DNA of 64,000 nt from JBFXCS01 sp050181915 (GTDB taxonomy: Bacteria > Actinomycetota > Thermoleophilia > Miltoncostaeales > Miltoncostaeaceae), in contig JBFXCS010000002.1 in assembly GCA_050181915.1 (NCBI GenBank), positions 124,001 through 188,000 of the forward strand, in the 5' to 3' direction. The notes below the pieces were generated by a model. It saw only the letters and a program-made list of their open reading frames with translations. It ran no database searches and was not told the DNA's origin. Position 1 is the stretch's first letter. The number at the start of each line of letters is the position of its first letter. Both the position numbers and the translations under genes were made by a program. This document shows positions 51,451-60,818 of the stretch, piece by piece.

Positions 51451-51615
51451 CCGCCCCTCGGTCCCCCGGAGCGGGGAAGGAAGTCCTGGACGGCTGCCGT
51501 CGTACTACGGTGCGTCCCATGGCCACGCTCATCGCCCAGCACGAGCTCAGGGACGACACGGACATCCTCAACCGCTCGACACCGGTGGCTGAGCCGTCGC
51601 GCCCGCCGCGGCGGG

Positions 51616-52722
<1,107 letters not shown>

Positions 52723-52869
52723 GGTCTCGCGGTCCTTCCTCGACGGGGATGGAGCGGAGGTCGGCGGGATTATACGACGGCGTCCAACCGACCTCGTACC
52801 GGCGCGGTGCGTCACAATCACCATCGGGTCGCGGCGCGGCCCGCTGTACCCGACGAGAGCGAGAGACGC

Positions 52870-53868
52870 ATGAGCACGACACCGCGGGCCCTGCCGGAGG
52901 ACCTCCAGCAGTCCCTCCCCTCGGCGCCGATCAGCCTGTCGAAGGCCGGGGTGAGCCGCTCCGCCAAGGCGATCCGCATCCGCCACGACGGCGCCGAGCG
53001 GCTCTTCCACGCCGAGATCGCGTGCTCGTGCGACCTCAACCCCGCCCAGAAGGGCGTCCACATGTCGCGCTTCGAGGAGAGCGTGAACGAGGCGATCGAC
53101 GAGGTGGTGATCGGGGCGGCGCTGCGCATCGAGGAGCTCGCCGAGCGCATCGCGCTGCGGGTGGTCGAGGGCCAGCGGGCCCTGCGCAGCGAGGTGACGA
53201 TCCGCGCCAGCTACCCGGTGGAGCGGCGCACCCCGGTCACGGACATCCCCACCCAGGAGATGTACGGCCTGATCGGCATCGCCGCCGCCAACGGGCGGGT
53301 GAGCCGCAAGATCGTCGGGGTCACCGCCCAGGGCATGAACGCCTGCCCCTGCGCCCAGGGCCTGATCCGCGACCAGGCGGCCGAGGCGCTGCGCACCGAC
53401 GGCTTCGGCGAGGACGAGATCGAGCGCATCGTGGCCCTGGTGCCCGTGGCGACCCACAACCAGCGCGCCCGCGGCACCCTGCTGGTGGGCGGTCAGGACT
53501 CGGTGGACGTCGACGCCGACCGGCTCATCGAGATCGTCGAGAACGGCATGTCGTCCGAGATATACGAGCTGATGAAGCGGCCCGACGAGCGCTACGTGGT
53601 CGACAGGGCGCACCGCCGGCCGCGGTTCGTGGAGGACTCGGTGCGCGAGATGGTGCGCGGCGTGCTCGACGCCTACCCGGATCTGGCCGACGAGGTGTTC
53701 GTGCACGCCCACCAGGTGAACTTCGAGACCATCCACACCCACGACGTCGACGCCGAGCGCTCCGGCACCGTCGGCGAGATCCGCCGCGAGCTGGTGGACG
53801 GCGAGCACGTGGCCGACCACACCACGCTCTCGGCCTGGCTCGAGGGGCGCGTGCCCCGCCCCTCGTGA
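52870..53868 (+). CDS. folE2: GTP cyclohydrolase, MptA/FolE2 family
   Basis: This 332-aa enzyme starts tetrahydrofolate (or related pterin) synthesis from GTP. It belongs to the second GTP cyclohydrolase family: IACSCDLNPAQKGVHMSRFEE, the metal-binding NACPCAQG (Cys) and the HAHQVNFETIHTHDV end. MptA-like enzymes use Fe or Zn/Mn alternatives. The start MSTTPRALPEDLQ at ATG 52870 is preceded by GAGAGCGAGAG. It is coupled by GTGA to the next gene. Confidence 0.9.
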   Translation: MSTTPRALPEDLQQSLPSAPISLSKAGVSRSAKAIRIRHDGAERLFHAEIACSCDLNPAQKGVHMSRFEESVNEAIDEVVIGAALRIEELAERIALRVVEGQRALRSEVTIRASYPVERRTPVTDIPTQEMYGLIGIAAANGRVSRKIVGVTAQGMNACPCAQGLIRDQAAEALRTDGFGEDEIERIVALVPVATHNQRARGTLLVGGQDSVDVDADRLIEIVENGMSSEIYELMKRPDERYVVDRAHRRPRFVEDSVREMVRGVLDAYPDLADEVFVHAHQVNFETIHTHDVDAERSGTVGEIRRELVDGEHVADHTTLSAWLEGRVPRPS

Positions 53869-54392
53869 CGGAGTACGCGATCACCGCGGTCGGCGCGGAC
53901 CGGCCGGGCATCGTCGCGGCCATCTCCGGGGCGCTGCTCGAGATCGGCGGCAACCTCGAGGAGATGCGGGCGGCGCTGCTGCGCGGCTCGTTCGCGACCG
54001 TGCTGGCGGTCGACGTGCCGGACGGGATCGGCGCCGCCGAGCTGGAGCGGGCCCTGCGGCCGGTGGCCGACGACCTGGGCCTCGGGCTGTGGGTCGGTCC
54101 CGCCGCCCCGCGCTCCGAGGGGCCGCCGCGCGAGCGCTGCGTACTGTCGGTGTACGGCGCCGACCGCCCCGGGATCGTCAGCGGCATCACCGGCGCGCTC
54201 GCCGAGCGGCGGGCGAACGTGATCGACCTCTCCGCGCGGCTGGTGGGCGAGCCGCCGATCTACGTGCTGGGCATCGAGCTGGAGCTGCCGCCGTCCCTCG
54301 CGGCGGGCGAGCTCGGGCGGTCGCTGCTCGGCCTCGCCCGCGAGCTGGGCGTCGAGCTGTCGATCGAGTCCGAAGAGGACGAGCTGCTCTGA
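53865..54392 (+). CDS. ACT-domain (GcvR-like) regulatory protein
   Basis: Two ACT domains are evident in 175 aa: YAITAVGADRPGIVAAISGALLEIGGNLEEMR and LSVYGADRPGIVSGITGALAERRANVIDL. The arrangement is that of glycine cleavage repressor-like proteins (GcvR), which bind amino acids. The GTG overlaps the folE2 stop (GTGA), and its own stop overlaps the deformylase start. The folE2-ACT-def linkage suggests a one-carbon/formylation theme, which is inference. Confidence 0.85.
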   Translation: MTEYAITAVGADRPGIVAAISGALLEIGGNLEEMRAALLRGSFATVLAVDVPDGIGAAELERALRPVADDLGLGLWVGPAAPRSEGPPRERCVLSVYGADRPGIVSGITGALAERRANVIDLSARLVGEPPIYVLGIELELPPSLAAGELGRSLLGLARELGVELSIESEEDELL

Positions 54393-54886
54393 TCCGCGAT
54401 GTCCTGAGGTACCCGGACCGCCGCCTCAAGCTGCCGGCGGCCCCCGTCGGCGCGCCGGGCCCCGCCGTGCGGCGCCTCGCGGCCGACCTGCTCGAGACGG
54501 CCGCGAGCTTCCCGCGCACGGTCGGCATCGCCGCGCCGCAGATCGGCGAGCTGTGGCGGGTGGCGATGGTCGACTGCAGCGGCCACAGGAAGGTGCCCGA
54601 CGCCCAGGGGCCGATCTGGCTCATCGACCCGGTGCTGCTGGAGGCCGAGGGCTCGGAGGTGGGCCGCGAGGGCTGCCTGAGCCTGCCGGACATCACCGCC
54701 AACGTGCGCCGCGCCACCCGGGTGGTGGTGGAGACCACCGACATCGAGGACGGAGCGCGGCGGCGCGTCGCGGCGGCGGGCTTCGAGGCGCGGGCGATCC
54801 TCCACGAGATGGACCACCTCGACGGCGTCCTGATCCTCGACCGGGTGAGCTCGCTCACCCTGGACGTCTTCCCCCGCAGGCGCTGA
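54389..54886 (+). CDS. def: Peptide deformylase, CTG start
   Basis: Peptide deformylase removes the N-formyl group from new proteins. The three motifs are complete: GIAAPQIG (46-52), EGCLSLP (94-100, metal Cys96) and HEMDHLDG (139 on, HExxH). 165 aa, normal. The only in-frame start near the conserved IRDVLRYPD is CTG at 54389, overlapping the ACT stop as CTGA. No ATG, GTG or TTG fits without adding unrelated residues. Confidence 0.92.
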   Translation: MIRDVLRYPDRRLKLPAAPVGAPGPAVRRLAADLLETAASFPRTVGIAAPQIGELWRVAMVDCSGHRKVPDAQGPIWLIDPVLLEAEGSEVGREGCLSLPDITANVRRATRVVVETTDIEDGARRRVAAAGFEARAILHEMDHLDGVLILDRVSSLTLDVFPRRR

Positions 54887-56141
54887 CGCGGCGGCCGCCG
54901 GCTACTGCGCCTGCCCCTCCGCGGCACGGGTCGGCTCCGGCGCGGGCGCGCGCTCGGCGCGGACCTCGGGCTCGGAGCGATCGCCGAAGATGCCGCTCTT
55001 GAACTCGCGGATGCCCTGACCGATCGAGCGCCCCATCTCGGGCAGTCGGCGCGGCCCGAAGATGAGCAGCGCGATGACCAGGACGATGATGATCTGCACG
55101 GGGGAGATGTCGAACATGCCTTGCCTCGCGGAGGGGTGTGGGAGACGCGCCGGGGACGGGCGTCCCGCGACGTGGGTACAGCATCGGGGAGGGGGCCGGC
55201 GCGCGTCCCCGTCCCCGGGGACAAACCGGGGCCCGCCGAATCCGATGCGCGGCGCTTGACGTCGCGCGCCGGGCCGTAGCGCGGTCATCGGGAGGCCGCG
55301 ATAGGATCACGCCGGCCAGGGCGACCGCGGCCCAGCCGACCTGGGAGCGGCCCAGGCGCTCGCCGAGCACCGCGTGCGCGAGGCCCGCGGTGACCAGCGG
55401 GTACAGCGACGCGATGACCGCCGCCGCCGCCAGCAGGCCGCGGTTCGTGGCGGCCGCCAGCGACGCGACGGCGGCGGCGTCGGCGACGCCCGCGGCGGCG
55501 ACCAGCGGCAGGCTGTCGCGGCCGACGCCCAGGCGCGCGCCGGCGACGACCGCGGCGACGGCGACGAGCGGAATCGACACCAGGCGGGCGTCGATCACCG
55601 CCCAGATCGCTCCCGCCCCGGCGGCGTGGTCGAGGCAGATGTAGAACGAGCCGAAGCCCAGGCCGGCGAGGGCGGCGAGGCCGAGGCCCCTCCGCCCGCC
55701 CGGCCCCGACGCCCGCGCCACGGCGATCGAGCCGCCGAGCGCGAGGGCGCCGCCCGCGAGGGCGCCGCCCGCGAGGGCGCCGCCCGCGAGGGCGAGCGGG
55801 CCGGGCCGGTCGCCGCGCGCCAGCGACGCCGCCACGGGCACCGTCGCCCCCGCGGCGGCCACGGACGCGACCAGGCCCATCGCGCCCACCGAGAGCGCCC
55901 GGTAGAAGGCGACGATCCCGGCCGCCCCGGCCACGCCGCCGAGCAGCCCCCAGGCCATCGGCCCGGGAGGGGGCGGCCCCGCGCCGCTCGCCGTCGCGGC
56001 GGCGAGCAGCGCGACGAGCCCGACGACCTGCGCGGCGACGACCACGCCGGCGACGGTGGCGCGGCGACTCGCCAGGCCGCCGAGGAAGTCGGCCGTGCCG
56101 AAGGCGGCGGCGCTGGCCAGGCCGAAGAGGACGACCCCCAC
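54855..56141 (-). CDS. EamA/DMT-type transporter with a read-through 3' end
   Basis: The first ~290 residues form a ten-helix EamA (drug/metabolite) transporter (FGLASAAAFGTADFLGG; SVGAMGLVASVAAAGATVPVAA; second half beginning ALAGLGFGSFYICLDHAA). GTG 56141 overlaps the MFS stop. The family normally ends near GVILSRP (about 55290), but the frame here continues ~140 residues of Arg/Pro-rich sequence through the tatA gene to 54855. A lost stop by frameshift is likely. Residues ~130-150 hold the AGGAL tandem repeat. Confidence 0.75.
   Translation of the reverse strand: MGVVLFGLASAAAFGTADFLGGLASRRATVAGVVVAAQVVGLVALLAAATASGAGPPPPGPMAWGLLGGVAGAAGIVAFYRALSVGAMGLVASVAAAGATVPVAASLARGDRPGPLALAGGALAGGALAGGALALGGSIAVARASGPGGRRGLGLAALAGLGFGSFYICLDHAAGAGAIWAVIDARLVSIPLVAVAAVVAGARLGVGRDSLPLVAAAGVADAAAVASLAAATNRGLLAAAAVIASLYPLVTAGLAHAVLGERLGRSQVGWAAVALAGVILSRPPDDRATARRATSSAAHRIRRAPVCPRGRGRAPAPSPMLYPRRGTPVPGASPTPLREARHVRHLPRADHHRPGHRAAHLRAAPTARDGALDRSGHPRVQERHLRRSLRARGPRRARARAGADPCRGGAGAVAGGRRVSACGGRRPG
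54902..55117 (-). CDS. tatA: Twin-arginine translocase subunit TatA
   Basis: The 71-aa protein is a canonical TatA/E: a short N terminus, one membrane helix (VQIIIVLVIALLIFG), the hinge FGPRRLPEMGRSIGQGIREFK amphipathic helix and a charged C-terminal tail. A GGCAAGGC-like site precedes the ATG. TatC is not in the window. Its whole length is overlapped in another frame of the same strand by the read-through end of the EamA gene. Confidence 0.92.
   Translation of the reverse strand: MFDISPVQIIIVLVIALLIFGPRRLPEMGRSIGQGIREFKSGIFGDRSEPEVRAERAPAPEPTRAAEGQAQ
55741..55800. repeat. 15-bp tandem repeat inside the EamA gene
   Basis: GCGAGGGCGCCGCCC repeats three times exactly (55741-55785) and a fourth unit is partial. 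It is in frame (5 residues, AGGAL) and lies in a membrane segment of the transporter, so copy-number change would alter a helix length without breaking the frame. Confidence 0.75.
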
Positions 56142-56143
56142 GG

Positions 56144-57394
56144 CTATCCGGCGGGGTCGCCCGCGGGCGCCTCGCCGGCGGCCGGCGCCGCGACCCGGCG
56201 GCCCAGCGAACGGCCGACGGCGTCGAGCGCCAGGGCGACGGCGCAGCAGCCCGCGGCCAGCAGGCCGACGCCGCCCCAGCCCACCTCGTCCCAGACGACG
56301 GCGCCCACCAGGGCCCCCACGCCGGTGCAGATGAAGTTGGTGAGGTAGAGCAGGGCGGTGCCGCGGGCGGCCCTGCCCTCCCCCGCCCGCCGGGCGGCCG
56401 CAGGGACGTTCACGGCCTGCAGGATCCAGGCGACGGCGTTGTGGACGAACAGGGCCGCGAGCAGCGCCCAGAGCACGTCGTCGCTCACCGCCACCGCCAG
56501 CGCGGCGGCGAGGCCGATCACCAGGCAGGCCGCGGCCGTGCGCCCCTCGCCGAAGGCGGCGGCCAGGCGGGCGCCGATCTGGCCCGAGACCGCGCCGCCG
56601 ATGCCGATCAGGGCGATCAGGCCGATCTGCAGGGCGCCGAACCCGTAGGGCGGGTCCTCCAGCAGGAAGCTGAGGATGGTCCACACCGCCGACCAGCCCA
56701 GGAAGACCAGCGCGTTCGAGACGTTCAGCAGCACGTTCACCGGATTGCGCAGCAGCGCCGCCATCTGGCGGATCGCCGCGCCCGCCCCGCCCGGCGCTCC
56801 GGCCGGGGGCACGCGGGGCAGGCCCCGGCGCGCGACGACCGCCACCCCGGCGGCGGCCACCGCGGCCAGCCCGAAGGCCGCCCGCCAGCTCGCGGCCCCC
56901 AGCAGGCCCGCGACGACCCGGCCGGCGACCATGCCCGCCGGCGCGGCGCTCAGCACCCACAGCAGCGCGCGCGGGTCGCGCGCCGACGCCGCCACGGCGA
57001 TCAGCACCGGCAGCACCGCGGCGCTCGCGCCCATCGCCAGGCACGCGACCAGGAACACCGGGTACGCCGGGGCGGCCGCGGCGAGGGCGGCCGCCCCGGC
57101 CAGGCCGCAGACCATCCAGGTCAGGAGCCGGCGACGCTCCGCGACGTCGGCGGCGACGCCGAAGATCGTGAGGCCGACGCCGAACGCGATCTGCAGGGCG
57201 GCGTGCACGGCCGCCATCGGCCCCGTGCCCGCCCCGAAGTCGTCCCCGATGAAGGGCAGCAGCGGCTGGGCGAGGTAGATCGCGGCGACGGCGACCAGCG
57301 CGGTCGCGGCCAGCAGCGGCGCCAGGGCACGCGGCGCCCCGGCCCCGCCCGCCGTCGGCGACGGCGGGCTCGGGGCGTCGGTGCCGGCCCCCAT
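56144..57394 (-). CDS. MFS transporter of the RidA operon
   Basis: The 416-aa protein has about 12 membrane helices after a Pro/Ser-rich N-terminal tail. ATALVAVAAIYLAQPLLPFIGDDFG and GLTIFGVAADVAERRRLL resemble the DHA1 (EmrD/YnfM) group of exporters or nitrogen-compound carriers. ATG overlaps the stop of the hydrolase gene (TGATG), so it is co-translated. It may move the product or a related compound of the pathway. Confidence 0.82.
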   Translation of the reverse strand: MGAGTDAPSPPSPTAGGAGAPRALAPLLAATALVAVAAIYLAQPLLPFIGDDFGAGTGPMAAVHAALQIAFGVGLTIFGVAADVAERRRLLTWMVCGLAGAAALAAAAPAYPVFLVACLAMGASAAVLPVLIAVAASARDPRALLWVLSAAPAGMVAGRVVAGLLGAASWRAAFGLAAVAAAGVAVVARRGLPRVPPAGAPGGAGAAIRQMAALLRNPVNVLLNVSNALVFLGWSAVWTILSFLLEDPPYGFGALQIGLIALIGIGGAVSGQIGARLAAAFGEGRTAAACLVIGLAAALAVAVSDDVLWALLAALFVHNAVAWILQAVNVPAAARRAGEGRAARGTALLYLTNFICTGVGALVGAVVWDEVGWGGVGLLAAGCCAVALALDAVGRSLGRRVAAPAAGEAPAGDPAG

Positions 57395-58152
57395 CAGGCC
57401 GACTGGGGAACCCGTGCGTGCCGCAGCTCGGGCAGCTCCGCCCCCGCGCGGGCGTACCACTCGGCGAGCAGCGGGGCGGAGTCGACCACCAGGCCGACGT
57501 GCAGCGAGATGATCAGGAGGGCCGCGTTCTCGGCCTCCTCGGAGAAGCCGGCGACCACGTCGCGCGGCACGATCACCCGGAAGTCGCGGTTGGCCGCGTC
57601 GAACGCGGTCGAGATGTCGCAGCAGTCCGTGTACGCCCCGGTGATGACCAGGGTGTCGACGTCGAGCTGGCGCAGCAGGAACTCGAGGTCGGTCGGGTAG
57701 AAGCACGAGAGCCGCTTCTTGGTGCGGACGTAGTAGTCGACCTCCGGGTCGGTCTCGACCATCAGGTCGACCCAGCGGGTGCCCTCCCAGCTGTGCTCGT
57801 CCATGCCGGGGTTGGGGGGCAGGTAGAGCTCGTACAGCCAGCGCCAGTTGGCCCGGTTGTTGCGCTTGCGGGAGGCGATGTCGTCGATGCCCCCGTGGCG
57901 CTGCCAGTGCTGGCACATGATCACGGGGATCCCGATGGCCCGGCACGCGGCGTGGAACTCGTCGTGGATCGCGATCTTCTCCACGCCGCGGGGCGCCGGG
58001 CAGGTCACCCCCGGCTCGTCCACCGCCAGGTGGCCGGCGTGCATGTCGATGCACACCACCGCCGTCCGCCGGGGGTCGAGCCAGCCGTCGAAGATGTCCG
58101 GCAGCTCCTTGCGGTCGCGGTTCTCGAGGTAGCAGTACATGGCGGTCTTCAC
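57394..58152 (-). CDS. Isochorismatase-fold cysteine hydrolase
   Basis: The 252-aa protein has the triad Asp36 (AVVCIDMHAG), Lys145/146 (RTKKRLSCF) and Cys178 (TGAYTDCCDISTAFDA) of the isochorismatase/N-carbamoylsarcosine amidase superfamily. The chain is longer than the usual ~200 aa. RutB-type ureidoacrylate hydrolases belong here and work with RidA proteins, and here a triple RidA gene is 78 nt upstream. Together they suggest hydrolysis of a carbamoylated or imine-type intermediate. GTG 58152 follows an AAAGGAG site. Confidence 0.85.
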   Translation of the reverse strand: MKTAMYCYLENRDRKELPDIFDGWLDPRRTAVVCIDMHAGHLAVDEPGVTCPAPRGVEKIAIHDEFHAACRAIGIPVIMCQHWQRHGGIDDIASRKRNNRANWRWLYELYLPPNPGMDEHSWEGTRWVDLMVETDPEVDYYVRTKKRLSCFYPTDLEFLLRQLDVDTLVITGAYTDCCDISTAFDAANRDFRVIVPRDVVAGFSEEAENAALLIISLHVGLVVDSAPLLAEWYARAGAELPELRHARVPQSA

Positions 58153-58168
58153 GGCTCGCTCCTTTTCC

Positions 58169-58218
58169 GGGCAGGGCCCGCCGTGCGACCCGCCGGAGGG
58201 GGTCGCGCGGCCCTGCCC
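58169..58218. other. Nested hairpin between triple-RidA and hydrolase genes
   Basis: GGGCAGGGCC (58169-58178) pairs with GGCCCTGCCC (58209-58218), and inside it GCGACCC (58185-58191) pairs with 58200-58206. The two stems stack into one long hairpin in the gap between two genes of the operon. It could moderate read-through or protect RNA ends. Confidence 0.55.
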
Positions 58219-58230
58219 CGTTTCGCCCGG

Positions 58231-59622
58231 TCAGTCCCTGTCGGGCACGTAGCCGATGAGGTCCAGCAGCAGGTGCGCTCCCGGCACCTGGAGCGGGCCC
58301 ACCAGCATGGTCGTCGAGGCCGGCGGGTCCGACGGGAAGGCGGCCCCCCAGCGCGAGATCGAGTTCTGGAAGGTCGCCAGGTCGTCGTGGAAGGCCTGCC
58401 GGCGGCAGATGTTCTCGACGGTCGTCCCGGCGGCCGAGCAGATGGCGTCGATGTTCTTGAGCATGTACTCCATCTGCAGGACCTCGGGGATCCCGTACCA
58501 GGGGAAGTTCGGGTGGCGCCTGGTCTCCTCCGCGAGGCCGTTCTCGTCGGCCGGCAGCACCGACGAGAAGAAGAGGAAGTTGCCGGCGCGCACCGCCTGC
58601 GGCTCGTGCACCTGCGGCTCGGGGGCGTCGGAGGTCTCGATCGTCTCCTTGGTGATCGAGGCGTCGTCGGTGAGCAGCTTCATGGCGATCTCCACCTTGC
58701 TGCCCTTCCCGCCGAGGCCCATCTGGGGGATGACCACGCGCGCCGGCGGGTTCTCGGGGAACCAGCGCCTCCACACCCGGTCCATCGCCCCGAAGTCGCG
58801 CGGGTCGCCGATGTAGACCGTCGCCTTGACGCAGTTCTCGAGGCGGCTGCCGGCGGCCTCGGCCGTCGCGGCCAGCTTGGTGAGCGTGTACTCGGTCTGC
58901 GCCTCGACGTCCGAGCCGTACCAGAGGTAGGGGTTGACCCGGGCCTCGGGGGCGAGGGCGCTCTTCTCCCCCATGTCGACCGAGCTGCCGTAGTCGCCCT
59001 TCCAGTCGACCGGGATCTCGCCGGCCAGGAACACCCAGTCGCCCCAGCGCACCGCCGGCGAGTAGCCGGCAAGCGGGGCGGGGATGCCCTCGGGCACGCC
59101 GATCGCCTGCTTCTCCTGGCCCGGGATGGGCTCGAAGGCGATCACGTCGACCTCGACGATCGTGTCGCGCACCATCAGCTCCCGGCACACCATCCCGGTG
59201 GAGGCGGGGCGCTTGCCCGGGATGAACTCGTCGCGCACCCGCAGGTACGGCGTGATCGACATCTCCGGCCAGGTGCTGCCCGCCGCCAGCTCGTCGAGCG
59301 TCGGGTGGGGCGACACGAACCACTGGTAGATGCGCATCACGTCCGTTGCCATGTCGACCCCGGCCGCGGCCAGCGTGTCCCTGATGTTCCCGAGCATGTA
59401 GCGCGACTGCAGCTCCAGCGGGTCCTGGTAGTGGGGCAGTCCCGGCTTGACGCGGGCCTCCGGGGCGACCCCGGTCTCGAAGTCGGTGGCCAGCTGGCCC
59501 GCCAGGAACACCCACCCGCCCGCCGTGATGATCGGGCTGTAGGGCATGAGGGGCTTGGGCACTCCCCCCGGCCAGATGGCCCGCCGGCCCTTCGTCGGCG
59601 GCGCCGTGGTGCTCGTCGTCAC
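58231..59622 (-). CDS. Triple RidA (YjgF/YER057c) domain protein
   Basis: The 463-aa product contains three RidA domains in a row: about residues 25-168, 183-318 and 340-462. Each repeats the plan of a YSPAVRWGDWVFLAG-type first strand, a helix (QTEYTLTKLAATAEAAG) and a closing barrel strand. RidA is a homotrimer with active sites at subunit interfaces, so this chain could fold as a single-chain trimer. The deaminase Arg (Arg105 of E. coli RidA) aligns with Arg295 in domain 2 but with Ser141 and Ser436 in domains 1 and 3. GTG start with AGGAGG. Confidence 0.85.
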   Translation of the reverse strand: MTTSTTAPPTKGRRAIWPGGVPKPLMPYSPIITAGGWVFLAGQLATDFETGVAPEARVKPGLPHYQDPLELQSRYMLGNIRDTLAAAGVDMATDVMRIYQWFVSPHPTLDELAAGSTWPEMSITPYLRVRDEFIPGKRPASTGMVCRELMVRDTIVEVDVIAFEPIPGQEKQAIGVPEGIPAPLAGYSPAVRWGDWVFLAGEIPVDWKGDYGSSVDMGEKSALAPEARVNPYLWYGSDVEAQTEYTLTKLAATAEAAGSRLENCVKATVYIGDPRDFGAMDRVWRRWFPENPPARVVIPQMGLGGKGSKVEIAMKLLTDDASITKETIETSDAPEPQVHEPQAVRAGNFLFFSSVLPADENGLAEETRRHPNFPWYGIPEVLQMEYMLKNIDAICSAAGTTVENICRRQAFHDDLATFQNSISRWGAAFPSDPPASTTMLVGPLQVPGAHLLLDLIGYVPDRD

Positions 59623-59668
59623 GTGGTCCTCCTCCGTCGTCGTCGGTGGTCGGTCGCCGGCCGCGGGC

Positions 59669-60781
59669 TCAGCCGGCCGTGAGGGTGGCGGTGTCGATCT
59701 TCCCGCCGGCCCCCTGGACGCCCAGGGCCTCGGTGTCGGGCACGGTGATCGTCCCGTCCTCGATCTGGCGCGTGATCTCCTCGAGGCGGGTCTTGGCATC
59801 CGCCGGGACGACGTCCTCGAGGCCGTAGAACGGGGCGAGGGTGCCGACGCCGAAGTCGAGGCCGAAGGCGTAGTTGGTGGGTTCGATCTCACCGGCCTGG
59901 GCCCGGCGGATCATCTCCTTGGTCACGCCGTCGAGGTTGTAGAGCACGCTCGTCAGCACCACGTCGGGCGCCTGGGCGTTGCTGTCGAAGTAGCTGGCGA
60001 TCACGTACCGCCCGTCGCCCTCCTGGGCGGCGGCGAAGATGCCCTGTGTCGCCGAGTCGGTCGCCGAGAAGATGATGTCGGCGCCCGCCGCGTACTGGGC
60101 GTTGGCGGCGGCCTTCGCGGCGGCGGTGTCGGTCCAGCTGTTGATGTAGACCTGGTCGAACTTGACGTCCGGGTTGGCGAAGCGGGCGCCGAGGATGAAG
60201 CCCTCGGCCTGGCGGGTCAGCGCGGGGAAGGCGAACCCGGCGACCACGGCGACCTTGCCGGTCGTGGTGGTCATCCCCGCCAGCGCGCCGGCCAGGAAGG
60301 CCCCCTGCTGCTGCTCCGGGTCGTAGGCGCAGCCGTTGGACGGCAGCTCGGCGTCGGGGATGGTGACCGCGGCCTCGCAGACGATCGTGTCGGGGTTGAC
60401 CTTCGCCACCTGCGGCAGCGACTGCGGCACCGATCCGTTCGCCAGCAGCACCAGGTCGACGCCCTCGCGGGCGAAGGCGCTGCCCTGCTGGGTGTACTCC
60501 TCGGGGGTCAGCAGGTTCTCGGCGTGGCCCGCCTCGGTGATGCCGAGCTCGTCGACCGCCTCCTCGAGTCCCTGATAGGTGGACTGGCCCCACGAGCCGT
60601 CGTTCGCGGAGCCCGCGTTGAGGAGGGCGACGCTGAAGTCGCCGCCCGCGGGCGCGGTGGCGGCGACGGTGCCGGCGCTGTCGGCCGCGGCGTCGTCGTC
60701 GCCGCCGCACGCGACGAGCGCGAGGGACAGTGAGAGCGCGGCCGCCAGGGCGGCGGCGATCCTCAGCGGTCTGCGTGGCAC
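59669..60781 (-). CDS. BMP-family (nucleoside) ABC transporter substrate-binding lipoprotein
   Basis: The 370-aa protein has a lipoprotein signal (LALVACGGDDD, lipobox LVAC, Cys25) and the periplasmic-binding fold of the Bmp/Med family: VALLNAGSANDGSWGQSTYQGLEEA, DLVLLANGS, QGAFLAGALAGMTT and DIIFSATDSATQGIFAAA. Bmp proteins bind purine nucleosides or related compounds. It leads the ABC genes at 60.8-64 kb and ends 47 nt before the RidA gene. Confidence 0.9.
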   Translation of the reverse strand: MPRRPLRIAAALAAALSLSLALVACGGDDDAAADSAGTVAATAPAGGDFSVALLNAGSANDGSWGQSTYQGLEEAVDELGITEAGHAENLLTPEEYTQQGSAFAREGVDLVLLANGSVPQSLPQVAKVNPDTIVCEAAVTIPDAELPSNGCAYDPEQQQGAFLAGALAGMTTTTGKVAVVAGFAFPALTRQAEGFILGARFANPDVKFDQVYINSWTDTAAAKAAANAQYAAGADIIFSATDSATQGIFAAAQEGDGRYVIASYFDSNAQAPDVVLTSVLYNLDGVTKEMIRRAQAGEIEPTNYAFGLDFGVGTLAPFYGLEDVVPADAKTRLEEITRQIEDGTITVPDTEALGVQGAGGKIDTATLTAG

Positions 60782-60818
60782 GTGGGGCTCCTTGTCGGTC
60801 GGGAGGCGGTGGGCGCGG

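Noticed and set aside
51455..51477. Terminator hairpin after the response regulator
   Set aside because: The inverted match is weak and interrupted (CCGCCCC against GCGGGG) with no T-run.
55741..55800. Possible CRISPR array
   Set aside because: Units are 15 bp, contiguous and in frame with a transporter; there are no spacers or Cas genes.
57418..59682. Long plus-strand ORF of 754 codons opposite the RidA and hydrolase genes
   Set aside because: Antisense shadow of two genes with clear family motifs; no ribosome site or family similarity.
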